From positions 1 to 53,851 of the forward strand of contig CBDUMN010000014.1 in NCBI GenBank assembly GCA_965368335.1: 53,851 nt of DNA. Reading direction: 5' to 3'. The number at the start of each line of letters is the position of its first letter. Positions within the stretch are counted from its first letter, which is position 1. The position numbers and the translations under genes are program-made. A model generated the notes under the pieces. That model was given only the letters and a program-made list of their open reading frames with translations, did not search any database and was not told the DNA's origin. Origin of the DNA: CBDUMN01 sp965368335 (lineage in GTDB: Bacteria > Pseudomonadota > Alphaproteobacteria > Rhodospirillales > JAPHRK01). Shown here piece by piece: positions 15,114 to 23,996 of this stretch.

Positions 15114-17645
15114 TTAACTTCGGCGTCGCCACCAGCCGCCGCGTGACGGCTTTTTCTCAACGGCCTCTTCCGAGCCATCGGTCCGCACGACGGTAACGGG
15201 TTTTTCTTCAAACGGCACGACCGATTGATCCGCCTCTAAGGGTTCTGTTCCAGAGGGTTCCACCATCACTCCTTCGGTAGATGGCGTGTCGACCATGACA
15301 GCCTCTGTTGAAGGTGAGGTGTCGGCCGTTTCTTTTTCGTCCTTCTTTTTACTCGTCCGGCGACGGGGGCTGCGACGTTTTGGCTTTTCGCCCTCAGTCT
15401 CGTCTTTTGCCGCTTCCTGAGTTTCCTCGGAAGTTTGTTCTTCGGTTTTTTCAGAAGCGTCGTCGGCCTTCTTACGGGTTCGGCGAGTGCGCTTTGGCTT
15501 CTCTTCAGCCTTCTCTTCGTCCGATGTTCCCTCATTGTCGGCTTTCGAGGTTTCAGCCTTTTTGCGGCTACGGCTGCGACGCTTCGGTTTTTCTTCGTCT
15601 GCCGCCGTTTTTTCCTCGGTTTCCGTCTGTGCTTCGACCGTTTCTGAAGCGATGCTTGCTTCATCTTCGTCCGAAGCCGCTACTTCATCAGTCTGCGGAG
15701 TATCGCCCTCGTCTTTCCGGCGGCGGCGGCCACCCCGTCTGCCTCTGCGGCGGCGGCGGCGCGGCTGATCGTCGCTTTGCTCGTCCGAATGCTCTTCGGT
15801 TGAGGTGCTTTCTTCGCTGATTTCCTCTTCCGTTTCGGAGGTGTTTTCGTTTGCCGGATGCCGCTCGTCATTACGGCGGCGACGACCCCGGCGTCGGCGT
15901 CGTCGTCGGCCTCCGTTTTCTTCCCGTTCGCTTTGGGGGTCTTCAGCTTCTTCTGTTACTTCAGGCTCGTAGCCGTCAATACCCGTCTCGGGAACCACCG
16001 GAGCGGCTGCTCTTTCCTGCTGCGTCTTTTGCTTCAATCTGTCGATGCGCAAGGCTGGCGGAATCAACTCATCATCTGCGGCGATTTCGACTTTAAAATC
16101 GTAACGGGCTTCGATTGAGGCTAAGGCGACGCGTTTCTTGTTGAGAATATAGAGCGCAACGTCGGAGGCGACATAGACCGTCATTTCGCTGGTTCTACGA
16201 CGGATACCTTCTTCTTCAATGGCGCGCAGAACGCTCAAGGCCGTCGATTCGATAGAGCGACGGACGCCGGTTCCCTCACAATGCGGACAAACTTCCGAGC
16301 TGGTTTCCAAAAGGCTCGGACGCAGGCGCTGGCGAGATAGCTCCAACAGGCCGAAAGGGCTGATCCGACCAATCTGGATGCGGGCGCGGTCTTGGCGCAT
16401 GGCTTCCTTGAGACGTCGCTCGACCGAATTTTGGTTCCGGTTCCCTTCCATATCGATGAAATCGATGACGATCAGTCCGGCGAGGTCGCGCAGCCTGAGT
16501 TGACGGGCGATTTCATCGGCCGCTTCAAGGTTGGTTTTGTGCGCCGTTTCTTCGATGTTGCGTTCTCTGGTCGCTCTGCCTGAGTTCACATCGATCGAAA
16601 CCAGGGCTTCTGTCGGGTTGATGACGATATAACCGCCCGATTTGAGCTGTACGGTTGGGCTGTGCATGGCGTCGAGTTGGCCTTCCACCTGATAGCGGTG
16701 AAAAAGCGGCATATTCTCGTCTTTATAAGGCTGAACCTTTTTCGCATGGCTGGGGATCAGCATTTTCATAAAGTCTTTGGCCGCCCGGTAACCGGAATCG
16801 CCCTCGACGACAATTTCCTCGATGTCGCGGCTGTAAAGGTCGCGAATGGACCGCTTGATCAGATTGGCTTCTTCGTAAATCAAGCATGGCGCCGTTGATT
16901 CAAGCGTTTGGCTGCGGATGGTGTCCCATAGACGGGTCAGATATTCATGGTCTCGCTTGATTTCGGCTTTCGAGCGTTCGGCACCGGCGGTTCGCACGAT
17001 CATTGCCATGCCTTCAGCCAAATTGAGCTCGGCCAGGATGGTTTTGAGCCTGCGGCGGTCCTTAGCGCTGGTGATTTTGCGGGAGATGCCGCCGCCGCGC
17101 GCCGTATTGGGCATCAGAACGCAGTGACGTCCGGCCAACGAAATATAAGTGGTAAGGGCCGCGCCTTTGTTGCCGCGTTCTTCTTTAACTACTTGAATTA
17201 GCAGGATTTGTCGCCGTTTGATAACTTCCTGAATTTTGTAGTTGCGGTGGGAAATAACCTTGCGTTGTTGCCCGGCCTCTTCGGCGATGTCCTCGCCACC
17301 CAGTTCCTCAACTTCCTTTTCTTCACCTTCGGCGAGTTCTGTCTCATCGTCGTCGTCGTGTTTTTGTTCGGCTTTAATAGCCTCCCGGTCTTCGACTGGA
17401 ATTTGGAAGTAGTCGGGGTGGATTTCGCTGAAGGGCAGGAAGCCGTGTCGGTTTCCGCCATACTCAACAAAGGCCGCCTGGAGGGACGGTTCGACCCTCG
17501 TGACCTTGGCTAAATAGATATTTCCCTTCAGTTGCCGCCTGCTGGCGGACTCGACATCGAATTCCTCTAGTTTATTTCCATTGAGTACGACGACCCGGGT
17601 CTCCTCCTGGTGTGTTGCGTCGATAAGCATCCGTCTGGTTGCCAT
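15114..17645 (-). CDS. rne: Ribonuclease E/G
   Basis: The start at 17645 gives MATRRMLIDATHQEETRVVVL, the usual alphaproteobacterial RNase E N-terminus. The 843-residue protein has an S1 domain near residues 35-170, interrupted by a Glu/Asp-rich insert (about 95-130). An RNase H-like and DNase I-like catalytic region follows, with the Mg-binding Asp residues in VSIDVNSG and IVIDFIDMEG. The Zn-link is CPHCEGTG. The C-terminal 300 residues alternate acidic runs and Arg-rich blocks (RRRRRRGRRRRN), as expected for RNA binding and degradosome scaffolding. The enzyme starts mRNA decay and processes rRNA and tRNA. It is monocistronic. Confidence 0.96.
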   Translation of the reverse strand: MATRRMLIDATHQEETRVVVLNGNKLEEFDVESASRRQLKGNIYLAKVTRVEPSLQAAFVEYGGNRHGFLPFSEIHPDYFQIPVEDREAIKAEQKHDDDDETELAEGEEKEVEELGGEDIAEEAGQQRKVISHRNYKIQEVIKRRQILLIQVVKEERGNKGAALTTYISLAGRHCVLMPNTARGGGISRKITSAKDRRRLKTILAELNLAEGMAMIVRTAGAERSKAEIKRDHEYLTRLWDTIRSQTLESTAPCLIYEEANLIKRSIRDLYSRDIEEIVVEGDSGYRAAKDFMKMLIPSHAKKVQPYKDENMPLFHRYQVEGQLDAMHSPTVQLKSGGYIVINPTEALVSIDVNSGRATRERNIEETAHKTNLEAADEIARQLRLRDLAGLIVIDFIDMEGNRNQNSVERRLKEAMRQDRARIQIGRISPFGLLELSRQRLRPSLLETSSEVCPHCEGTGVRRSIESTALSVLRAIEEEGIRRRTSEMTVYVASDVALYILNKKRVALASIEARYDFKVEIAADDELIPPALRIDRLKQKTQQERAAAPVVPETGIDGYEPEVTEEAEDPQSEREENGGRRRRRRRGRRRRNDERHPANENTSETEEEISEESTSTEEHSDEQSDDQPRRRRRRGRRGGRRRRKDEGDTPQTDEVAASDEDEASIASETVEAQTETEEKTAADEEKPKRRSRSRKKAETSKADNEGTSDEEKAEEKPKRTRRTRKKADDASEKTEEQTSEETQEAAKDETEGEKPKRRSPRRRTSKKKDEKETADTSPSTEAVMVDTPSTEGVMVEPSGTEPLEADQSVVPFEEKPVTVVRTDGSEEAVEKKPSRGGWWRRRS

Positions 17646-18084
17646 TGTAAGGTAAAACTCCAAGCACGGCCCTGTCCGCTCTCGTTTCCGGGCGGGTGGT
17701 TGCCGTGTAATTTTCTTATGGAACCGGTGGCGCCAACGGGCATCCTCCCAGAGAATAAACTCCGGGTGATCATCCCCTTAAAGGGGGTGACATTATGCGG
17801 ATGGGCTGCCAATACCGGCATCGAAACTCCTCGATATAACGAGAATCACAAAACTTCCGAGCCGAAAAAATCCGTATCGGAAGGACTTAAAAATATTCGC
17901 GTATGATAGGGGAAAACCTTGAGAATTCCAGAGTTATTCGCCTTTTTGCGAATCATTCGATTCACTTCTACGCGGCGTTAACATAACGGTAGCTTTTTCT
18001 TTCCACAATCAACTTATTGCAAAAGTGACGTTTGCATTCCTATTCGCCAGTATCGAGCAATAGGATTTTGGGCCGGTTGTTAAT
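17646..18084. other. Long divergent intergenic region, probable rne 5' leader
   Basis: About 440 bp separate the divergent rne and amidase starts, and I see no gene here. Three hairpins are visible: TCATCCCC with GGGGGTGA (17770-17790), CTTCCGA with TCGGAAG (17854-17883), and ATTCGC with GCGAAT (17936-17953). Long structured rne leaders are used for autoregulation by RNase E in other bacteria, and this region could do the same. That is an inference. I could not assign a confident promoter for either gene. Confidence 0.4.
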
Positions 18085-18096
18085 GTGGTTTCTAAG

Positions 18097-19353
18097 ATGA
18101 ACGAGTTGATCAACGCTCTCTCTCGGAGGCGCTTTTGGGGATTCCTTGGGGGAATCTGTGTCCTGATTGCGGCCCTTTCCGTTTCTGCGGGGGAAGCCTT
18201 GGCCAAGCCGTCTGCGACGGAAGTTCGGATTGCCGAACATTCCGACAAGACGCGGTTTGTTATCGACCTTTCGGAAAAAATCACCTACCGGATGTTTACC
18301 CTGCAAAATCCCTATCGGGTGGTGATAGATCTTCCCGAGATTGACTGGAAAGTCAGTAGCAATGGATTGCGCAAGAAGCGTGGCGTTATTTCCAATTATC
18401 GGTATGGCCTGTTTATTCCCGGCACGTCGCGTCTGGTGATTGACGCGACGGGACCTGTAGAAATCAAAAAAGCTTTTATTCTACCGCCTTCGGGAAAGAA
18501 GGCTTATCGGTTCGTCGTCGATCTGTCTGCCACGAGCGCGGCCAGTTTCGTCAAGGAAATGAAGGAACGGAAACCTTCAGCGCCCCCTCCGGCGGCGGCT
18601 CAGCCGGGACCGACATTCCCGCATATGGACGTTGCGCCGAAGCAAAAACCAAAGAACGCCAAGAAAATTATCGTCATCGACCCTGGGCACGGAGGCGTCG
18701 ATCCTGGCGCTATCAGCGTTTCCGGGCGCTACGAAAAGCACGTTACGCTTAAGGTGGCGCGAGAGATGAAAAAGTCTCTGGAAGCCACGGGGCGCTATGA
18801 AGTGCGCCTGACCCGTAACCGGGACATCTTCATTCGATTAAGGGACCGGGTGGCTCGCGCCCGGGAAGCCAATGCCGATCTCTTCATCTCCATCCATGCC
18901 GACACAATCAAAAACCGAAAAGTCCGCGGAGCGTCTGTCTATACACTTTCGGAGAAAGCGTCGGATAAGGAAGCGGCTGATCTGGCGGAACGCGAAAACA
19001 AGGCGGACGTTATCGCGGGGATCGACCTGACCCATGAAAGCCAGGAAGTTACCAATATCCTTATCGATTTAGCGCAACGGGAGACGATGAACCAATCGGC
19101 CCGGTTTGCGGCCATGCTTGTCGATGAAATGAAAGACAAGGTTAAGGTCTTGCGGCGGTCGCACCGCTTTGCCGGTTTTGCTGTTTTGAAAGCGCCCGAT
19201 ATTCCTTCCGTGCTGATCGAGTTGGGCTTCCTTTCCAATCACTATGACGACAAGAGTCTTCACAGTGCGCAATACCAGCGACGCATTGCTTCGAGCATTC
19301 AGTCGGCGGTCGATTCTTATTTCACCCGATTGGCGAAACTGCAAAACCAATAA
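18097..19353 (+). CDS. amiC: N-acetylmuramoyl-L-alanine amidase (AmiC-like)
   Basis: The 418-residue product has an N-terminal SRRRFWGF motif before a hydrophobic stretch, which resembles the twin-arginine signals of E. coli AmiA and AmiC. An AMIN domain (about residues 40-155) for envelope localisation and a Pro-rich linker follow. The C-terminal Amidase_3 zinc domain shows IDPGHGGVDPGA, an RYEKHVTL Glu, SIHAD and the catalytic Glu in IELGFLSN. It splits septal peptidoglycan during daughter-cell separation. A GTG at 18085 in the same frame is an alternative start; neither has a good ribosome site. PBP1A follows 134 bp downstream, a common amiC-mrcA neighbourhood. Confidence 0.92.
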   Translation: MNELINALSRRRFWGFLGGICVLIAALSVSAGEALAKPSATEVRIAEHSDKTRFVIDLSEKITYRMFTLQNPYRVVIDLPEIDWKVSSNGLRKKRGVISNYRYGLFIPGTSRLVIDATGPVEIKKAFILPPSGKKAYRFVVDLSATSAASFVKEMKERKPSAPPPAAAQPGPTFPHMDVAPKQKPKNAKKIIVIDPGHGGVDPGAISVSGRYEKHVTLKVAREMKKSLEATGRYEVRLTRNRDIFIRLRDRVARAREANADLFISIHADTIKNRKVRGASVYTLSEKASDKEAADLAERENKADVIAGIDLTHESQEVTNILIDLAQRETMNQSARFAAMLVDEMKDKVKVLRRSHRFAGFAVLKAPDIPSVLIELGFLSNHYDDKSLHSAQYQRRIASSIQSAVDSYFTRLAKLQNQ

Positions 19354-19487
19354 ACCGTGCCGCTTTTGGCCAACAAAATACCCTATTTTTATGGGCATTA
19401 AGGCAACGCCCCCTTGCTAAACCTAAGTGTTAGCTTAGAGTAGGCGCGAATAGATTTGAGAAACCCGGACGAACGATACCTCCTGAC

Positions 19488-21935
19488 ATGCTGAGATCAC
19501 TTTTTGCATTGTTGAGCATTCTTATCCTGCTTGCATTATTCGGTGCTGGCGGCGGGGTATACGTCTTCTGGAAGTATGGGCAGGGATTGCCCGATTATAC
19601 CCAGCTCGCCGATTACGATCCTGCCGTTATGACCCGTATTCACGCAGGCGATGGTCGGTTGTTGGCGGAATACGCGACGGAAAAAAGGGTGTTTGTGCCA
19701 ATCAAGGCGATGCCGCAACGCGTTATCCGCGCTTTCTTATCGGCAGAAGACAAGAACTTCTACTATCACCCCGGAATCGATTTCAGCGGTGTCGCCCGGG
19801 CGGTTTTGGTCAATCTGAAGAATATTGGCAGCAACCGTTGTCCCGTCGGCGCTTCGACTATTACACAGCAGGTCGCCAAGAACTTTTTGCTGACCAATGA
19901 AGTTTCCATTGAGCGCAAAATCAAGGAGGCAATCCTTTCGTTTCGGATTGAGCGGGCGTTTTCCAAAGACCGGATTTTGGAGCTCTATCTCAACGAAATT
20001 TATCTCGGTTTCGGGTCGTATGGTGTGGCTGCCGCCGCGCTTAACTACTTCAATAAGTCCATGGACGAGTTGACGATTGCCGAAACAGCCTTTTTGGCGG
20101 CTTTGCCCAAAGCGCCCAATAACTACAATCCACTGACGAAGACCAAAGCGGCTGTGGAACGGCGTAACTGGGTCGTCCGGCGGATGCTGGAAGATGGCGT
20201 TATCAAACCATCCGAAGCGGATAACGCCATGGATCAGCCTCTGATTGTTGAAAAACGCAAGGAAACAGAATTCGTTACCGCTGATTATTTTGCCGAAGAA
20301 GTGCGCAGGGAGTTGGCCGAGCGGTATGGTGAGAACGAGCTTTATACGGGCGGGCTGTCGGTGCGCACGACCTTGTCACCCAGACTGCAAACGATTGCCG
20401 ACGAAGAATTGCGCAAAGGCCTGATTGCCTATGACCGACGGCACGGTTGGCGGGGGCCAATCACTCATTTCGATACACCGGGAGACTGGCCGGGGCGGCT
20501 CGCCCAGGTGGAGACGCCCAAAGGGCTGGACCCTTGGAGGATGGCCGTTGTTATGCGGATTTCCTCCGGGGCGGCCGATATTGCCTTTGCCGATGGGACG
20601 ACCGGCACAATCCCTCTGGCTGAAGCGCGTTGGGCGCGGGAGTGGCGTGAAGATCAGAAATTGGGCCCTCCCGTGAGCAAAATAAGTGATGCGCTGGCCG
20701 AAGGCGATGTCGTGGCGGTTGAGGCGGTGAGCCACGCACCTTCGGCTAAAAAAGGCGAAGAATCCAAACCTTACCCCGAAGGTACCTATGGTTTGCGCCA
20801 AATTCCGGCCATTCAGGGCGGTGTGATTGCTATGGACCCGCACACGGGCCGGGTTCTCGCCATGTCGGGCGGCTATGACTACGCCATGAGCCAGTTCAAC
20901 CGGGCGACCCAGGCCGCCCGTCAGCCGGGGTCGGCTTTCAAACCGTTCGTTTATCTAGCGGCGCTCGATTCCGGCTATACACCCTCGACGCTGATTTTGG
21001 ATGCGCCTTTTGTGATCGATCAGGGGCCGGGGCTGCCTAAATGGCGGCCCGCCAACTACACCAAAAAATTCTACGGCCCCAGCACCATGAGGCTGGGGAT
21101 TGAGAAGTCCCGCAACTTGATGACTGTCCGGTTGGCCCAGACTATCGGCATGGAAAAGGTTTCCGAATATGCTCGACAGTTTGGCATTGTCGATCATTTG
21201 CCGCCGACTCTTTCCATGTCGTTGGGGGCCGGAGAGACAACCTTGCTGCGCCTGACCACGGCATATGCCATGCTGGTCAATGGCGGCAAACGGATTGTAC
21301 CAACCCTGATCGACCGGATTCAGGACCGCAATGGCATTACCGTATTTAGGCATGATACCCGTGACTGCGATGGGTGTCTGGCTACCTTCTGGACCGATCA
21401 GTCGGTGCCGTTATTGGAAGATATTCGCGAGCCTGTCACCGATCCGGCAAGTGCGTATCAGGTGGTTTCCATGCTTGAAGGGGTAGTCAAGCGGGGAACC
21501 GGTCGACGGATTGGCTGGTTGGGCATTCCGCTTGCCGGAAAAACCGGGACGACCAACAGCAGTTTCGATACTTGGTTCGTCGGGTTCAGTCCCGACTTGG
21601 CCGTTGGTGTTTTTGCCGGTTTCGATACGCCGCGGACACTGGGATCCCGGGAAACCGGCTCCAATGTTGCAGCGCCGATTTTCAAGGGCTTTATGGAACG
21701 TGCGCTGGCCGAAAAACCGGCCATTCCTTTCCGAATTCCCTCAGGCGTTCGCCTTGTGCGGGTCAATGCGAAAACCGGTCAATTGGCCCGACCTGGAGAC
21801 AAAAATGTGATCCTTGAACCCTTTAAGCCGGGGCGGGTCCCGACGGGTGAAAGCCAAGTTATTCAGGGGCAGGGGTATAGTCTTACTCCGGCAGGTGAGG
21901 GGCTTCCATCGACCGGCACCGGCGGTCTTTACTAG
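19488..21935 (+). CDS. mrcA: Penicillin-binding protein 1A (bifunctional)
   Basis: This 815-residue class A PBP has a short cytoplasmic tail and one membrane anchor (about residues 5-27). The glycosyltransferase domain shows AEDKNFYYHPG (Glu87), STITQQVAKNF and LELYLNEIYLG. An OB-like insert (about 310-420) is typical of PBP1A. The transpeptidase domain has SAFK (nucleophile Ser482), KSRN and KTGT (Lys685). It polymerises and crosslinks peptidoglycan in the periplasm. It follows the amidase gene on the same strand, so wall synthesis and wall cleavage genes are linked here. Confidence 0.96.
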   Translation: MLRSLFALLSILILLALFGAGGGVYVFWKYGQGLPDYTQLADYDPAVMTRIHAGDGRLLAEYATEKRVFVPIKAMPQRVIRAFLSAEDKNFYYHPGIDFSGVARAVLVNLKNIGSNRCPVGASTITQQVAKNFLLTNEVSIERKIKEAILSFRIERAFSKDRILELYLNEIYLGFGSYGVAAAALNYFNKSMDELTIAETAFLAALPKAPNNYNPLTKTKAAVERRNWVVRRMLEDGVIKPSEADNAMDQPLIVEKRKETEFVTADYFAEEVRRELAERYGENELYTGGLSVRTTLSPRLQTIADEELRKGLIAYDRRHGWRGPITHFDTPGDWPGRLAQVETPKGLDPWRMAVVMRISSGAADIAFADGTTGTIPLAEARWAREWREDQKLGPPVSKISDALAEGDVVAVEAVSHAPSAKKGEESKPYPEGTYGLRQIPAIQGGVIAMDPHTGRVLAMSGGYDYAMSQFNRATQAARQPGSAFKPFVYLAALDSGYTPSTLILDAPFVIDQGPGLPKWRPANYTKKFYGPSTMRLGIEKSRNLMTVRLAQTIGMEKVSEYARQFGIVDHLPPTLSMSLGAGETTLLRLTTAYAMLVNGGKRIVPTLIDRIQDRNGITVFRHDTRDCDGCLATFWTDQSVPLLEDIREPVTDPASAYQVVSMLEGVVKRGTGRRIGWLGIPLAGKTGTTNSSFDTWFVGFSPDLAVGVFAGFDTPRTLGSRETGSNVAAPIFKGFMERALAEKPAIPFRIPSGVRLVRVNAKTGQLARPGDKNVILEPFKPGRVPTGESQVIQGQGYSLTPAGEGLPSTGTGGLY

Positions 21936-21986
21936 CATTGCCGAAACGGCTAAAAGACCTGAAGAATCAAATCAAAAGAGGACGCT

Positions 21987-23100
21987 ATGCGCGCAGAAAT
22001 CGAGGCCCTGGCCGAAGAGATCAAGCAGTCGTTGGAACTGCTGAGGAGGCATCTTTGACTACGACCAAGCTGTACGTAGACTGGATGAATTGAACCATCT
22101 CGCCGAGGATCCCGATCTGTGGAACGACTCGGCTAAAGCCCAAGAAGTTATGCGTGAGCGGACCCGCCTCGATGGGGGGATCAAAGCGATCGACCGGGTT
22201 GAGCAGGGGCTTTCTGACAATCTTGAACTGATTGAGATGGGCGAAGCCGAAGAGGACGACGAAGTCGTCGCCGAAGCGGAAAACGCGCTGACCGAATTGA
22301 AAGAATGGGCGGCCAAGCAGGAAATTGAAACTCTGCTTTCCGGCGAGGCCGACGCCAACGACTGCTATCTTGAAATTCATGCGGGCGCTGGCGGCACGGA
22401 AGCCCAGGACTGGGCTGAAATGCTACGCCGGATGTATAGTCGCTGGGCTGATCGCAGGGGCTATAAGGTTGACATGATGGAAGAAAGTCCGGGCGAAGAA
22501 GCCGGTATCAAGTCGACCACGATGAAGGTATCGGGCCACAATGCATATGGCTGGCTCAAAACTGAAAGCGGTGTGCATCGTCTTGTTCGAATCTCGCCTT
22601 TCGATTCCAGTGCGCGGCGGCATACGAGTTTTACCTCGGTCGGCATCTACCCGGTTATCGACGAGAATATCGATATCGAGATCGAAGAGAAGGATGTTCG
22701 GGTGGATACCTACCGTGCCTCCGGTGCGGGTGGGCAGCACGTTAACAAGACCGATAGCGCCATTCGCCTGACTCATACGCCGACGGGCATCGTCGTGCAG
22801 TGCCAGAACGACCGTTCGCAACACAAAAACCGTGCCCAGGCATGGTCCATGCTAAAGGCCCGACTTTATGAGTTGGAGCTGCAAAAGCGCGAGGAAGAAG
22901 CGCAGGCCCAGCATGAGGCCAAAACCGATATTGGCTGGGGACATCAGATTCGCTCTTATGTCTTACAGCCCTATCAGATGATCAAAGATCTCCGGACAAA
23001 TACGGAAACCAGCAATACGCAGGCCGTATTGGATGGAGACCTCGACGACTTCATGGCCGCCGCTCTTGCGCAGCGTGTCGGCGGCGGCAGCGAAAGTTAA
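21987..23100 (+). CDS. prfB: Peptide chain release factor 2, with programmed +1 frameshift
   Basis: The gene is read as 21987-22055 plus 22057-23100, giving 370 residues. Frame 1 encodes 23 residues ending CTT, followed by an in-frame TGA (22056-22058). Skipping one T restores the frame at GAC. The site is AGGAGG, three bases, then CTTTGAC. This is the classic RF2 autoregulatory arrangement: an internal ribosome-site-like hexamer pairs with 16S rRNA and pushes the ribosome forward when RF2 is scarce. The second frame has the stop-codon recognition tripeptide SPF (about 203-205) and the catalytic GGQ (about 248-250). RF2 releases peptides at UGA and UAA. It lies downstream of mrcA. Confidence 0.97.
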
Positions 23101-23108
23101 GAAGGCTC

Positions 23109-23131
23109 GGCCGGGTTGAACGAACCCGGCC
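23109..23131. terminator. Hairpin between convergent prfB and bcp
   Basis: A perfect 9-bp GC-rich stem, GGCCGGGTT (23109-23117) and AACCCGGCC (23123-23131), has a 5-base loop. There is no T tract on either side, so termination is probable from position but not certain. Confidence 0.5.
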
Positions 23132-23148
23132 AGTCCCAAGAGGGGGCA

Positions 23149-23616
23149 TTATAAGGCTTTTGCCGCCTCGAGTACCTCTTCCACATGCCCCGTCACTTTG
23201 ACCTTGCGCCAGATTTTGGCGATTTTACCTTCTTCATCGATAAGAAAGGTGGAGCGCTCCACACCCATGAACTTGCGGCCGTACATGCTTTTTTCTTTCC
23301 AAACGCCATAGCCCTGGATGATCTCCAGTTCTTCGTCCGAAATCAGCTTGGTCTTCAGGCCCTGTTTTTCGACGAAACGATCATGACTTTTCACACTGTC
23401 CTTGGAAACGCCGAGCACAACCGTATTGCAGTCCTCGAATTTCTTTATCGTTTCGCTAAAGCCGATGGCTTCCTTGGTGCAGCCCGATGTGTTGTCTTTC
23501 GGGTAAAAGAACAGGACGACCTTTTTGCCTTTTAAGGAGGTCAGGGAGAGCGTTCCTCCTCCGTCGGTCGGTAAGGTGAAGTTGGGGGCAAGATCATTGA
23601 TTTTAAGGTCTGTCAT
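23149..23616 (-). CDS. bcp: Peroxiredoxin of the BCP/PrxQ family
   Basis: The 155-residue thioredoxin-fold peroxidase has the BCP N-terminus (APNFTLPTDGGG) and the peroxidatic Cys46 in NTSGCTKEAIGF. The usual resolving Cys five residues later is Ile51. The only other Cys is Cys63, in KKFEDCNTVV. The enzyme may therefore work as a 1-Cys peroxiredoxin or use an unusual partner. It detoxifies hydrogen and organic peroxides in the cytoplasm. The C-terminal WRKVKVTGHVEEVLEA is typical of the family. It is a single gene convergent with prfB. Confidence 0.92.
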   Translation of the reverse strand: MTDLKINDLAPNFTLPTDGGGTLSLTSLKGKKVVLFFYPKDNTSGCTKEAIGFSETIKKFEDCNTVVLGVSKDSVKSHDRFVEKQGLKTKLISDEELEIIQGYGVWKEKSMYGRKFMGVERSTFLIDEEGKIAKIWRKVKVTGHVEEVLEAAKAL

Positions 23617-23784
23617 TTTATCGTTCAGCGCTTTGCTCGGTAATTAAGAATCAATATAGAAGTTTTGGCTCACACTCGTGTGAAATCAACCTAAAAAACT
23701 ATGCACTAATTGCGTGTGGTGATAGGTTGGATATGATGAAGGGGTGAGGTGTTTTCGCAGGCAGTAAATGTACTGGGAGATGAA

Positions 23785-23985
23785 ATGCCAAAAAAAATAA
23801 ATTGCGAAGAGGCTCTGCAAACGGCGTTACACCATCTTGAACATGACCGGAAAGGCATAGCCATGAGTGTCATCAAAGTTTACGAGCGTTGTCATGAAAA
23901 GCAGGAGTCTTCATGTGAATACAAAGGCAAAAACTGCGCCGTTCAGGATGTGATTAAAGGCTTAGGCTGTATTCAGAAAGATTGA
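23785..23985 (+). CDS. Small cysteine-rich protein (66 aa), unknown
   Basis: The ATG at 23785 is preceded by GGGAGA at 23775-23780. The 66-residue product starts MPKKINCEEALQTALHHLEH and contains five Cys (CEEA, ERCHEK, SSCEYK, NCAVQ, GLGCI). It has no signal peptide or membrane segment, and the spacing does not match a zinc-finger class I know. I do not recognise the family. It lies alone between bcp and glnE, convergent with glnE, and ends 11 bp from it. Confidence 0.55.
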   Translation: MPKKINCEEALQTALHHLEHDRKGIAMSVIKVYERCHEKQESSCEYKGKNCAVQDVIKGLGCIQKD

Positions 23986-23996
23986 TGGGGTCGATA

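Noticed and set aside
15308..15820. 170-codon plus-strand frame opposite the rne C-terminus
   Set aside because: It is the complement of the repetitive acidic and Arg-rich tail of RNase E; the low-complexity Phe/Leu/Arg product is an artefact.
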